A stretch of 64,000 nt of DNA from Paraburkholderia ribeironis (lineage in GTDB: Bacteria; Pseudomonadota; Gammaproteobacteria; Burkholderiales; Burkholderiaceae). The translations under genes and the position numbers were made by a program. The notes below the pieces were generated by a model that ran no database searches, was not told the DNA's origin, and saw only the letters and a list, made by a program, of their open reading frames with translations. The stretch spans positions 1 through 64,000 of the forward strand of contig NZ_CYGX02000070.1 of NCBI RefSeq assembly GCF_900019265.1, in the 5' to 3' direction. The stretch's first letter is position 1, and each line of letters opens with the position of its first letter. Shown one piece after another: positions 7,767 to 15,997 of the stretch.

Positions 7767-9824
7767 CTACAGATCGAGTACCAGCGTCCGGCTGTTGGCA
7801 CGCGAACAGCAGGGAGTGAATCGATCGTTCCTATTTTTCTCGTCGTCGGAGAGAAACACGTCGCGATGCTGCGGTTCGCCTTCCAGCACGCGCGTCACAC
7901 AGGTGCCGCAGACGCCTTGCTCGCAGGACGCCGTAATATGGATTCCGGAATCGGCCAAAGCAGCTATTACCGTCTTGTCTGCAGGGACACAAATAGTCTT
8001 ACCGGTGCTTGTGATCGTGACTTCGAATTCGACATTGTTGTCGGATTCGCTGCGCTCAACGCTGAAATATTCCCTGTGCATACGGTCTTTGCGCCAGCCT
8101 TTTTGCAATGCGGTGTCGATGACCGCATTCATGAATGCCTCGCTGCCGCATAGGTATAAGTGCATTTCGGGACCGTGCGTTTGGAGAAGCGCGGCTAGAT
8201 CGATCCGTTGCTGTTTCTCGTCTTCCGTGAAGTGGAAGAAAACGCGGTCGGCGAATTTCGAGCGCTTGATGCGGTCGACAAAGGCTGCGCGCGCCGGCGA
8301 GCGCGCGAAGTAATGCATTTTGAAATCGGCTCCGAGACCAGCCAGGTGTTCCGTCATGCAAAGAATCGGCGTAATACCGATACCGCCCGCGATGAGCAGG
8401 GAGTGCTTCGCGGATTTCACGAGCGGGAAGTGATTTTTCGGAGTGCTGACTTCAATCAAGTCGCCTTCCTTGACCTGCTCATGCATGGCCCTCGACCCAC
8501 CGCGCGTTGGTTCCGCCCGCATGACGGCAATGAGATAGCGATGTCTTTCCCCAGGAGGATTGCACAGTGAGTATTGTCGAACCTTTCCGCCGGGTACACG
8601 AACATCAAGGTGGGAACCGGCCGTAAACGGCGGCAGCGCTTTTCCGGCAGGGTCGACAAGTTCAAAAGATTGAATGTTCTCCGCTTCGGCCGCTTTCCTG
8701 GCCACTTTCAACGCGAGAGTCGTTCGGGGCGACACGGGAGCCGGCGGAGGCCGTTTGCCGCGCAGATAACTGCCAATGCCGAGGTAAGCCAATACCGGTA
8801 CAGAGAGCATGCCGATCAGTTGCAGCAATTGAATAAATCCGCCGCTCAGCCATCCGTAATGAAACGCAAGCGCCGTCAGGTAAATTCGATGACCTAAGCT
8901 GTTCTCCGAATATGGAGTAAAGCGCAACACTTTACCTGTGCTTGAATCGAGACTAGCAACGGAAAACGCATTTATATGCGGTGCGTCGCGTGCGACAAGA
9001 TCGAAGTTGAAAGCATCCCCGGGCTTGCCAGGGTAGCGAATGCGGGCATATTTTGGTTGCGGCACCAATGCCTGTGCGCGTTGCCAGAGGGCCTCGACTG
9101 GCAGGCTTTGCGCATCGGCCCGCACGACCAATTTAGGAGAAGGTGCGGGGGGCTTCGAGGCCGTCAGTGTGTAGAGTGCATCCCTCACGAATTGAAACGA
9201 TTGCAGCGCGCCGGTGAGCGCGGAGGCAAGTACGATGAGACTGACATAGGCGCCAAGCGTTTTGTGCAGACTGAGCCAGTGCGCGCGACCGGTGAGCTTG
9301 GGCTTGATCGTGACGGGTCGCCTGCGTTTGCGCAACGTCTCTGGAATCCACAGAGCCAAGCCGCCACCGACCAGGACAATCGCGAATGTCAGCGCAAGCG
9401 TTCCAGCGAAGACGCTTCCATTCTTCTTCAGAAACTGAAAGCTGTGCAGGCTGGCCATCGTACCGAACAGGCCGCCGTAACGATCCTCGTTTCCAAGCAC
9501 TTTGCCAGTGCATGGATTGACGTAGTACCACCGGTTGTCGCTGAAGAGAACACGCGTGCTGGAATCCGCGTCGGCGTATATGCGCACCTGCTTTGGCCGG
9601 CCTGCGACTGGATTAGAAGCGCTCGCATTGGCAATCAGCGTATCGAGCGGCAGGCGGTTTTTGCACGATTCGACTTTGAGCAGACCGTGGTAGACGACGG
9701 GTTCGAGTGACTCTCGAAACAGCATGCCCGCGCCGGTAACCGCCACCATGACGACGAATAGACCGATGCTCAGGCCTATCACGCGATGTAACTGACGAAT
9801 ACGCTCACGTAGAGATACACGCAT
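7767..9824 (-). CDS. PepSY-type membrane protein fused to FAD/NAD reductase and [2Fe-2S] ferredoxin
   Basis: Three-part electron-transfer protein of 685 residues. Residues 1-360 are a PepSY-associated membrane region with helices near 16-36, 140-160, 190-208 and 332-352, conserved His (HRVIG, LHSFQF, LHKTLGAY, FHYGW) that could bind haem, and periplasmic PepSY-like loops. Residues 365-590 form a ferredoxin-reductase module with the flavin motif RQYSL (416-420) and the nicotinamide motif LLIAGGIGITP. Residues 598-685 are a plant-type [2Fe-2S] domain with Cys 634, 639, 642 and 672 in C-x4-C-x2-C-x29-C spacing, as in phthalate-dioxygenase reductase. It should carry electrons from NAD(P)H in the cytoplasm across the membrane, for example to ferric iron or a periplasmic partner. 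It is the first gene of a probable operon with DUF4198 and is divergent from a MocR regulator. Confidence 0.9.
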   Translation of the reverse strand: MRVSLRERIRQLHRVIGLSIGLFVVMVAVTGAGMLFRESLEPVVYHGLLKVESCKNRLPLDTLIANASASNPVAGRPKQVRIYADADSSTRVLFSDNRWYYVNPCTGKVLGNEDRYGGLFGTMASLHSFQFLKKNGSVFAGTLALTFAIVLVGGGLALWIPETLRKRRRPVTIKPKLTGRAHWLSLHKTLGAYVSLIVLASALTGALQSFQFVRDALYTLTASKPPAPSPKLVVRADAQSLPVEALWQRAQALVPQPKYARIRYPGKPGDAFNFDLVARDAPHINAFSVASLDSSTGKVLRFTPYSENSLGHRIYLTALAFHYGWLSGGFIQLLQLIGMLSVPVLAYLGIGSYLRGKRPPPAPVSPRTTLALKVARKAAEAENIQSFELVDPAGKALPPFTAGSHLDVRVPGGKVRQYSLCNPPGERHRYLIAVMRAEPTRGGSRAMHEQVKEGDLIEVSTPKNHFPLVKSAKHSLLIAGGIGITPILCMTEHLAGLGADFKMHYFARSPARAAFVDRIKRSKFADRVFFHFTEDEKQQRIDLAALLQTHGPEMHLYLCGSEAFMNAVIDTALQKGWRKDRMHREYFSVERSESDNNVEFEVTITSTGKTICVPADKTVIAALADSGIHITASCEQGVCGTCVTRVLEGEPQHRDVFLSDDEKNRNDRFTPCCSRANSRTLVLDL

Positions 9825-9896
9825 AGGAACCCCAATAACTGGAAAGGCTTTGTTCGATGGCGAGCCTTGACAGTAGTCGTACCCGCTGCGAACCTA

Positions 9897-9928
9897 TGAG
9901 TCCAATTCAAAAAGTTGGATAGGTCCAA
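9897..9928. promoter_or_regulatory. Putative MocR operator (two direct repeats)
   Basis: Read on the minus strand, TTGGACCTA (9928-9920) and TTGGACTCA (9905-9897) are direct repeats with start points 23 bp apart, about two helical turns. They resemble the TGGAC-type direct repeats bound by MocR/TauR-class regulators. A TCCAA/TTGGA inverted pair overlaps them (9901-9919). The site covers the start codon of the MocR gene, which suggests autorepression, and sits about 75 bp upstream of the divergent reductase gene. It is a pattern call only. Confidence 0.45.
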
Positions 9929-11397
9929 TGGCTGACTCGTTGCTTGCTGACCTCCTGATCGCCCGTCTCCGTCGAGACGGGGCCGTACCACTACAGATCC
10001 AGATCGCGAACGGGATCCGAGACGCAGTATCCGACGGCACTCTGAAGGTTTCCGCACGTTTGCCGTCCTCCCGAACGCTCGCGGCTGCACTGGAAGTCTC
10101 CCGAATAACCGTTGTAATGGCTTATGAAAGGCTGTCGGCCGACGGCTATCTCCATACCGATTCCACGAGTGGTACGCTTGTCTCCGACAAGCTGCCGCAA
10201 TCGTTGAAGTCGGCGCCTCGGGAATCAACGGCACGAACCCTGTCCGAGCGCGGTGAGCAATTGATACGCGCTCCTGCGGGCATCCAGGAACGCAAGGGGG
10301 CGTTCGTGCCGGGTGTTTGCGATACGGATTGTTTTCCTTATCAGATATGGAGGCGTATCCAGAATCGCTATCTCGGGGAGCAGCATGCGGACCTCATGGG
10401 CTACTCCAATCCAGGCGGATATCTCCCGTTGCGCCGCGCGCTGTCGGAGTATTTGCGCGTATCGCGCGCGGTTCGGGCCTCCCCGGAACAGATCATCGTG
10501 ACAATGGGGAGCAATCAGTCGATTGACCTTTGCTCACGCATTCTGGCCGACGTGGGTGAACTGGCCTATGTTGAAAACCCTTGCCACTGGGCAACGCCAA
10601 TCCTGTTGCGCGCCAACGGGCTGGAAGTGGAGGCTATTGCTGTCGACAGTAACGGTATGAAGCTCGAACGATGTTTGCGCCGACCTCGACTCGTAGTGAC
10701 GACCCCGTCGCATCAGTTTCCAATGGGGGTGACGTTGTCGGACGAACGGCGTGCCCGTCTGCGTGCGGCCGCTGAGCGGTGGGACGCATTCGTTCTGGAA
10801 GACGACTATGACAGTGAATTCCGATATGACCAGCGTCCACTTCCGTCTCTTCAAGGCGTTGATGAAAACGGCCGTGTCATTCTGATGGGAACGTTAAGTA
10901 AGGTAATGTACCCCGGCATGAGGCTCAGCTATATAGTTGTTCCGCCCGACCTGGTCGATTCCTTCGCAGCCGCTTCGTTGCGCTTATACAGACCAGGGCA
11001 CCTTTCCTTGCAGGCAGCAACGGCAGACTTTATTGCGGACGGGCATTTCTCGAAGCACATTCGGCGGATGCGCGATATCTACGGCGCAAGACAATCGGAA
11101 TTGCTCCGATGTCTGGACCAGTGCTTTGGCGATGCACTTGAAACATCACGGAACGCGGCGGGTCTGCATATGACAATCAGGATCCGGGATCTGGTTGACT
11201 TCGATACGACTGTATCGCGATCGCTTGAACAGGGAATTTACCTTCGCAGGCTGCACACGTTCAATCAAGGCGATCCGGGATTTCGTGACGGATTTCTGTT
11301 GGGGTTCGGCGCGCTCGATATCGAAGCCATCCGTCCCGCTGTCCAGACCTTCGCCCGCATCGTCGAGAGCGTAATATCCGTGCCGGATTCGCGGTAA
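9928..11397 (+). CDS. MocR-type regulator (GntR HTH plus aminotransferase domain)
   Basis: Transcription factor of the PdxR/MocR class. Residues 18-80 are a GntR winged helix (PLQIQIANGIRDAVSDGTL, then LPSSRTLAAALEVSRITVVMAYERL). The remainder is a fold-type-I aminotransferase domain that binds PLP as an effector cofactor, with YSNPGGYLPLRRALSEYL, EDDYDSEFRY and the Schiff-base Lys325 in GTLSKVMYPG. Length (489 aa) is typical. It is divergent from the PepSY-reductase/DUF4198 pair across a 103-bp gap holding putative operator repeats, so those genes are its likely targets. Its last few codons overlap an antisense aspartase remnant, so the present C-terminus (VPDSR) and stop may derive from that debris. 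Confidence 0.93.
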   Translation: MADSLLADLLIARLRRDGAVPLQIQIANGIRDAVSDGTLKVSARLPSSRTLAAALEVSRITVVMAYERLSADGYLHTDSTSGTLVSDKLPQSLKSAPRESTARTLSERGEQLIRAPAGIQERKGAFVPGVCDTDCFPYQIWRRIQNRYLGEQHADLMGYSNPGGYLPLRRALSEYLRVSRAVRASPEQIIVTMGSNQSIDLCSRILADVGELAYVENPCHWATPILLRANGLEVEAIAVDSNGMKLERCLRRPRLVVTTPSHQFPMGVTLSDERRARLRAAAERWDAFVLEDDYDSEFRYDQRPLPSLQGVDENGRVILMGTLSKVMYPGMRLSYIVVPPDLVDSFAAASLRLYRPGHLSLQAATADFIADGHFSKHIRRMRDIYGARQSELLRCLDQCFGDALETSRNAAGLHMTIRIRDLVDFDTTVSRSLEQGIYLRRLHTFNQGDPGFRDGFLLGFGALDIEAIRPAVQTFARIVESVISVPDSR

Positions 11398-11475
11398 TGC
11401 CCCTCAGGCACTTCGCGGCAAGGGTCGTACAGCCGCTCGCGAGGGACATCAATTGACTTGAAAGAAAAATCAAAG
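11377..11475 (-). pseudogene. Antisense remnant of an aspartase (class-II fumarase family) gene
   Basis: On the minus strand two adjacent frames give FSFKSIDV and then SGCTTLAAKCLRGITANPAR. This is the order found in the C-terminal domain of aspartate ammonia-lyase: the intact aspA at 14249-15724 has LFRSFKHLTNGCSTLAEKC followed by VKGITANPDR. A frameshift lies between the two pieces near 11440. Only about 30 codons are left, and the 3' end overlaps the last codons of the MocR gene. The match to the intact copy is partial, so this is an older paralogue and not a recent duplication. Confidence 0.7.
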
Positions 11476-11513
11476 TCGATCGTCGGGTCGAGCGGTGGTA
11501 CCTTCAGCCGGAC

Positions 11514-11543
11514 GCCGGATGCGCGACGGCGCATCCGGCTCTT
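11514..11543 (+). terminator. Strong hairpin, likely terminator of the MocR gene
   Basis: An 11-bp perfect stem (GCCGGATGCGC / GCGCATCCGGC) with a GACG loop at 11525-11528 is followed by TCTT. It lies 117 bp after the MocR stop and just past the end of the convergent chemoreceptor remnant, so it may serve both directions. Confidence 0.65.
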
Positions 11544-11567
11544 GCCTACGATGCAACAACAGAATGT

Positions 11568-13110
11568 TTAGTCAACCTTGAACCTTCCGATAGTCGATGC
11601 CAGCGCATTCCTGCATCTGTAGCGTGGTCGATGCGGCTGCCGACTGTTCCACCAACGCCGCGTTCTGCTGCACCATCCCATCGAGTTGCATGACAGCAAG
11701 ATTGACCTCCTGGATTCCGCGAGTCTGCTCCGTTGTTGCACGGGCGATACCCGCGACGACCGCTTGAACATCGACAGCATTGGTGACAATCTCGCTCATT
11801 GTCTCGCCCGCTTGACGCACCTGGAACGACCCCGCAGCAACGCGTGCGACCGTCGATTTCACAAGTTGCTTCACTTCGCGCGCAGCCAGCGCGCTGCGCT
11901 GCGCCAGGCTACGAACCTCATGTGCGACGACTGCGAAGCCGCGACCTTGCTCGCCCGCGCGCGCGGCTTCGACAGCAGCATTGAGCGCGAGAATGTTGGT
12001 TTGGAAGGCTATGCCGTCGATTACGCTAATAACCGCCCCGATTCGGCCGGACGCTTCCTCGATCTCGCCCATCGTGCCGACCACACCAGACACGATCTCA
12101 CCGCCGCGCGAAGCGATTGCATCGCGATGCCCGATCGCTCGTCAGCCTCGCAGGCCGCCACAGCCGACCGGTCCACTGTCCCCGAGATTTGGTCCATCGA
12201 CGCGGCCGTCTGCTGCAGGCTTGCCGCCGCCGACTCGGTGCGGGACGACAGGTCGTGGCTCGCCGCGGCAATTTCATTTGCGGCGGCACGCACCAATTCG
12301 CTAGCACCACGGATCTCTAACATTACGCTTTGAAGTTTGGCAACGAACTGGTTGAAAGAACGCGCGATGTTGGCCATCCTGTGAGCGTACCAGCTTCCTC
12401 TTTCCGTCGACCGCCAGTTTCATCGGTGCGTTCCCCGCGCCATCCGACGCAGTCGTGACCCTAGCGAAATCCGCAGCAATGTCAGTGACCGGTTTGAACC
12501 GCAGCTTTGGATCTGGATGCGCAATAACGCGGCCACTATGGTCAATCAGCATACCGACACTTGCCCGAGTCGGATGAATCGATTTTACGTTCTCAACCAC
12601 GTTGTCCAACGCGACATCGCCGACCAGCACAGCCTTCAGCACGCCATCGCGTATCACGGGAACTGCCAAAGCCACCAGCAACGCCCCGCTCGTGCTGACA
12701 TAAGGGATAGCAACCGGTTTGCCGGCTTGCACGGCGCCTTTGTACCAAGGGCGGCTGGTCGGATCGTAGCTGGATGGAATGTTCGGCCAGTCGGTGAACT
12801 TCGCGGTTCGGTCCGGGTAACCGACGCCGACGTCAAAGAATCCACCCGCGACGGCAATCTGTTTAAGTATGGACCCCGGGTCAGTCGTCAGCACGACGTC
12901 CTGCAGCGATGAAACCATTCGAGTCTTTGCAGCGACCCACTCGCCGATTGCGGCGGCGCGATCGTTGGCGGACGACGTCAAGTCGCGGTCGATTGCAGCC
13001 TCCCTGTTCACCTTCGCGATCAAATAGTCGGTTGCGGTGCTGGAGACGACGGAGAAAACTACCAGCGCTACGCATGCACAAACAACGCGTGCGCGAATGG
13101 ACGATAGCAT
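11568..13110 (-). pseudogene. Decayed methyl-accepting chemotaxis protein, copy 2 (three lesions)
   Basis: Begins at 13110 with MLSSIRARVV, a membrane segment and the same Cache-type sensor as copy 1 (SRPWYKGAVQAGKP, YVSTSGALLVALAVP). After KRKLVRSQ (about 12375) the sequence jumps, in another frame, to MANIARSFNQFVAKLQ. The end of the sensor, the second membrane helix and most of HAMP are therefore deleted. Near 12105-12130 another shift separates ERSGIAMQSLR from RGGEIVSGVVGTMGEIEEAS. The signalling hairpin is then well preserved (ALNAAVEAARAGEQGRGFAV). Near 11600 a third shift moves the tail into the frame reading LASTIGRFKVD, the proper C-terminus. No functional receptor can be made. Confidence 0.9.
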
Positions 13111-13173
13111 CGTATGGTCTATGGCTCTTATGACTCAACTTGCATCCGCGTGAGTGCACACGCGTGGCGCGTC

Positions 13174-13207
13174 AAAAAAAGCCTGCAGACATGGACTGCC
13201 TGCGGGC
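13174..13207 (-). terminator. Rho-independent terminator downstream of the cupin gene
   Basis: On the minus strand GCCCGCAG pairs with CTGCAGGC (one mismatch, 11-base loop) and seven T follow. It lies about 40 bp after the stop of the cupin gene, the last gene of the long minus-strand cluster, and ahead of the chemoreceptor remnant. Confidence 0.75.
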
Positions 13208-13248
13208 GAAGCTACACCAGGGGCGTGATTCGAGGACGAATGGCGGCG

Positions 13249-14001
13249 TTATGCCGGACGATAAATCGCGTATACCTTTGCGACGTGCTCGCGACTTTCC
13301 CAACTGCACTGCGCGCCTTGCTCAACGAGGAAAATGTCGCTGCGCTCGAACCTGCCCGTTCTGCCGGATTCGTCCACTAATGTGACGCTGCCTTCCAAGA
13401 GATACATCAGCTCGCAATGGCGATAAAACATTGCGCTGCGGTGATAGGGCGTTGAGTCCCAAGTGCCGCAGACAAATTCTCCATCCGCAGACCGGTAGTC
13501 CGTGAAGTTACGGCAGAGGGGCGCGGGCGTGAGTAGCAATTCCGCGGAAGGCGCGCCCGAGGGCTCCAACTGCGGCGTGTGCTGGATGGGGACAATCTTC
13601 CCGCCAGCAGACTGGCTGCCGTGGTAACGCATGAAGATGATCGAGACGGGCCCTCGCGCCGACCAAAAAAACTCCGCGCCATGAGCAAGCACCGCGCTGT
13701 CGCCTGGCCCCAGCGCTAGAGCACGCGCTGCTTGGGTCAACGTGATCTCGCCTTCTGCAACGATAATGAATTCATCTACAGGCTGAGGTGGCACCACACC
13801 GCATCCTGCGTCGAGCGCTATTACGCCCGCGCTCACGGGACCCGGCGGCCGATCTAGAAAGCGGCGGCTAGAAAGGAAGCGACTCTCGTCTACCGAAGCA
13901 ATCGCCTCAATCCCTTGGCTTTTATCCGACGCGAACTTTCGGAGATCGACAAACGATCGGGAGCTGGACTGCTCCACCGCTGCTTGCTGCAATTTGGACA
14001 T
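13249..14001 (-). CDS. Bicupin-domain protein
   Basis: Protein of about 250 residues with two cupin barrels: an N-terminal one around VVPPQPVDEFIIVAEGEITL / LGPGDSAVLAHG and a C-terminal one around MFYRHCELMYLLEGSVTL / FERSDIFLVEQGAQCSWES. The start at 14001 (MSKLQQAAVEQ) is preferred because the 53 codons upstream look non-coding. In the second barrel the usual metal-binding His pair is poorly kept (a single RHCE), so it may not be an oxygenase. Cupins of this architecture often sit beside amino-acid or amine oxidation genes, as here, with aspartase 247 bp upstream in the same direction. The specific reaction is unknown to me. Confidence 0.75.
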   Translation of the reverse strand: MSKLQQAAVEQSSSRSFVDLRKFASDKSQGIEAIASVDESRFLSSRRFLDRPPGPVSAGVIALDAGCGVVPPQPVDEFIIVAEGEITLTQAARALALGPGDSAVLAHGAEFFWSARGPVSIIFMRYHGSQSAGGKIVPIQHTPQLEPSGAPSAELLLTPAPLCRNFTDYRSADGEFVCGTWDSTPYHRSAMFYRHCELMYLLEGSVTLVDESGRTGRFERSDIFLVEQGAQCSWESREHVAKVYAIYRPA

Positions 14002-14248
14002 GTTGTGTTCCGGTCGTTCAGTTTGTGGCGAAGAAGTGTCCGCCGCGGACGGCGAGCGATTCGGGATCGAAATTCTGTTGACGGTCACTCGGCGACTGTC
14101 CCCGCTAAGTTCAAATACTTTATGTAAAAGAACTTTGAAAGAGCTCGAGCGTGCCGCCATTTTTGGAGAGAGGTAATGTTGCGACGGAAATTAACTGTGC
14201 GATTCCAAAGTAGGCTCATATGACTAACGAGGCTCCGTCTCAGGCCGA

Positions 14249-15724
14249 CTACTGATCTGCACCGACGCGCGCGTTGTGCACACCGTCATTCGAAGCCTTG
14301 AAGCGATCTGTTGACGCACCGTACGCTCGGGGCTTGATCAGCGCCTCGGGCCGGAGGGCTTCCTCCAGTTGCGCCTCTGTCAGCAATTGACGGCGGAGCA
14401 CGACCTGCCGAATGGTCCTTCCGTTCGCATGGGCTTCAGCGGCAACGGACATTGAGTTCTTGTAACCGATATACGGGTTAAGTGCAGTAGCAAGTGCAAT
14501 AGATTGCTCGATGTTTTCACCTAACCGGTCAGGGTTCGCGGTGATGCCTTTGACGCATTTCTCGGCAAGTGTCGAACAACCGTTCGTGAGGTGCTTGAAG
14601 CTCCGAAAGAGCGCGCTCGCAATGACGGGCTCGAACGCATTCAGTTGAAGTTGCCCGCCTTCGGCCGCGAACGTGACCGTCAGGTCATTCCCGAAGACTT
14701 CAAATGCGATCTGGTTGACCACCTCGGGGATGACCGGATTGACCTTCCCCGGCATGAGCGAGGAACCGGCCTGCATTGGCGGAAGGTTGATTTCTCCAAA
14801 GCCTGCGCGCGGACCGCTCGATAGCAGACGCAGATCATTGCATGTCTTCGAAAGCTTCACCGCAATGCGCTTCAGCACTCCTGAGAGCTGGACGAAGGCA
14901 CCACAGTCCTGCGTCGCCTCGACCAGATTCGGCGCCGTCACGAGGTCGATGCCGGTGATGCGAGTCAAGGATTTGAGCGCCTTTTGCGCGTACTCGGGGT
15001 GGGCGGTAATGCCCGTGCCGATCGCCGTCGCACCAAGGTTGATCTCCCGAATTAGCGTAGAAGCCTCTTTGAGGCGCGACATGTCTTCTTCGAGCATAAC
15101 GGCATAAGCCGAGAACTCCTGGCCGAGAGTCATGGGAACAGCGTCCTGCAGTTGCGTGCGACCAAGCTTTAATAAACCCGCAAACTCAATCGCCTTCTGG
15201 TCGAACGCTGCATGCAGCCTGGCCATCGACTCCAGCAGATGCTCAATAGCGAAAAGCGTCGAGATGCGCAGCGCCGTCGGATAAACGTCATTGGTGCTTT
15301 GCGCAAGGTTGACGTGTTCGTTTGGATGCAGGTATGCATATTCGCCCCGACGACGACCGAGCAGTTCGAGCGCGCGATTGCAGATTACTTCGTTCGCATT
15401 CATGTTGGTCGACGTACCGGCGCCGCCCTGGATGACGTCAACGACGAACTGGTCGTGAAGACGACCTTCCCGGATTTCTACGCAGGCCGCGACTATCGCG
15501 TCCCGAAGCATCGGGGAAAGCATGCCAAGCTCCGCGTTTGCCTCCGCGGCCGCCTGCTTGACTGCTGCCAGTGCAATCACGAGGTTCGGGTATGAAGCCA
15601 ACGTCGTACCCGATATCTGGAAATTCTCCGTCGCGCGCAATGTGTGAATCCCGTAGTACGCGTCCTCGGGGACGTCGCGCTCTCCCAACAGGTCAGTTTC
15701 GGCGCGGGTGCCTGATGTACTCAT
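14249..15724 (-). CDS. aspA: Aspartate ammonia-lyase
   Basis: Converts L-aspartate to fumarate and ammonia, feeding amino-acid nitrogen and carbon into the TCA cycle. The fumarase/aspartase superfamily signature GSSLMPGKVNP is at residues 320-330, on the flexible SS loop that carries the catalytic Ser. Other family blocks are GGAGTSTNMNANEV (100-113), HVNLAQSTNDVYPT (137-150) and GRTQLQDAVPMTLGQEFSAY (188-207). Those three regions build the active site from different subunits of the tetramer. The start at 15724 follows CAGGAGCAACTT; upstream codons in the open frame are not conserved-looking. The tail after residue 465 (PEALIKPRAYG...) is slightly long. Fumarase C is the main alternative, but the overall sequence is aspartase-like. 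It lies in the minus-strand cluster between the dehydrogenase beta subunit and the cupin gene. Confidence 0.93.
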   Translation of the reverse strand: MSTSGTRAETDLLGERDVPEDAYYGIHTLRATENFQISGTTLASYPNLVIALAAVKQAAAEANAELGMLSPMLRDAIVAACVEIREGRLHDQFVVDVIQGGAGTSTNMNANEVICNRALELLGRRRGEYAYLHPNEHVNLAQSTNDVYPTALRISTLFAIEHLLESMARLHAAFDQKAIEFAGLLKLGRTQLQDAVPMTLGQEFSAYAVMLEEDMSRLKEASTLIREINLGATAIGTGITAHPEYAQKALKSLTRITGIDLVTAPNLVEATQDCGAFVQLSGVLKRIAVKLSKTCNDLRLLSSGPRAGFGEINLPPMQAGSSLMPGKVNPVIPEVVNQIAFEVFGNDLTVTFAAEGGQLQLNAFEPVIASALFRSFKHLTNGCSTLAEKCVKGITANPDRLGENIEQSIALATALNPYIGYKNSMSVAAEAHANGRTIRQVVLRRQLLTEAQLEEALRPEALIKPRAYGASTDRFKASNDGVHNARVGADQ

Positions 15725-15997
15725 AAGTTGCTCCTGGTTTTGCGTTGATCCCGCCCATGACCTGGGAATTCGCCGAGGGCGAGGGCGACGCCGCGCCCCC
15801 CGCGCCACCGTTCGATCGACGGGCCAAAGTCCTTCCGGGACCGAAGTGTTTAGTAGTGCTACAGCCTTGCGTTTGCCATGTGAACAGACCGATTCCGTAG
15901 CAGCCGTCCTGGCCGAGCCTGGTCTGCCGCACAGGGACTCTTCGACCGGGAAACTCGTCCCCGAGCAACGAAGAAGGCCCCTGGTGGGCGTGGTCTG

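Noticed and set aside
15725..15997. Gene between the dehydrogenase beta subunit and aspA
   Set aside because: The open frame there is an upstream extension of the aspA frame and a shadow; the stretch is better read as the aspA promoter/leader.
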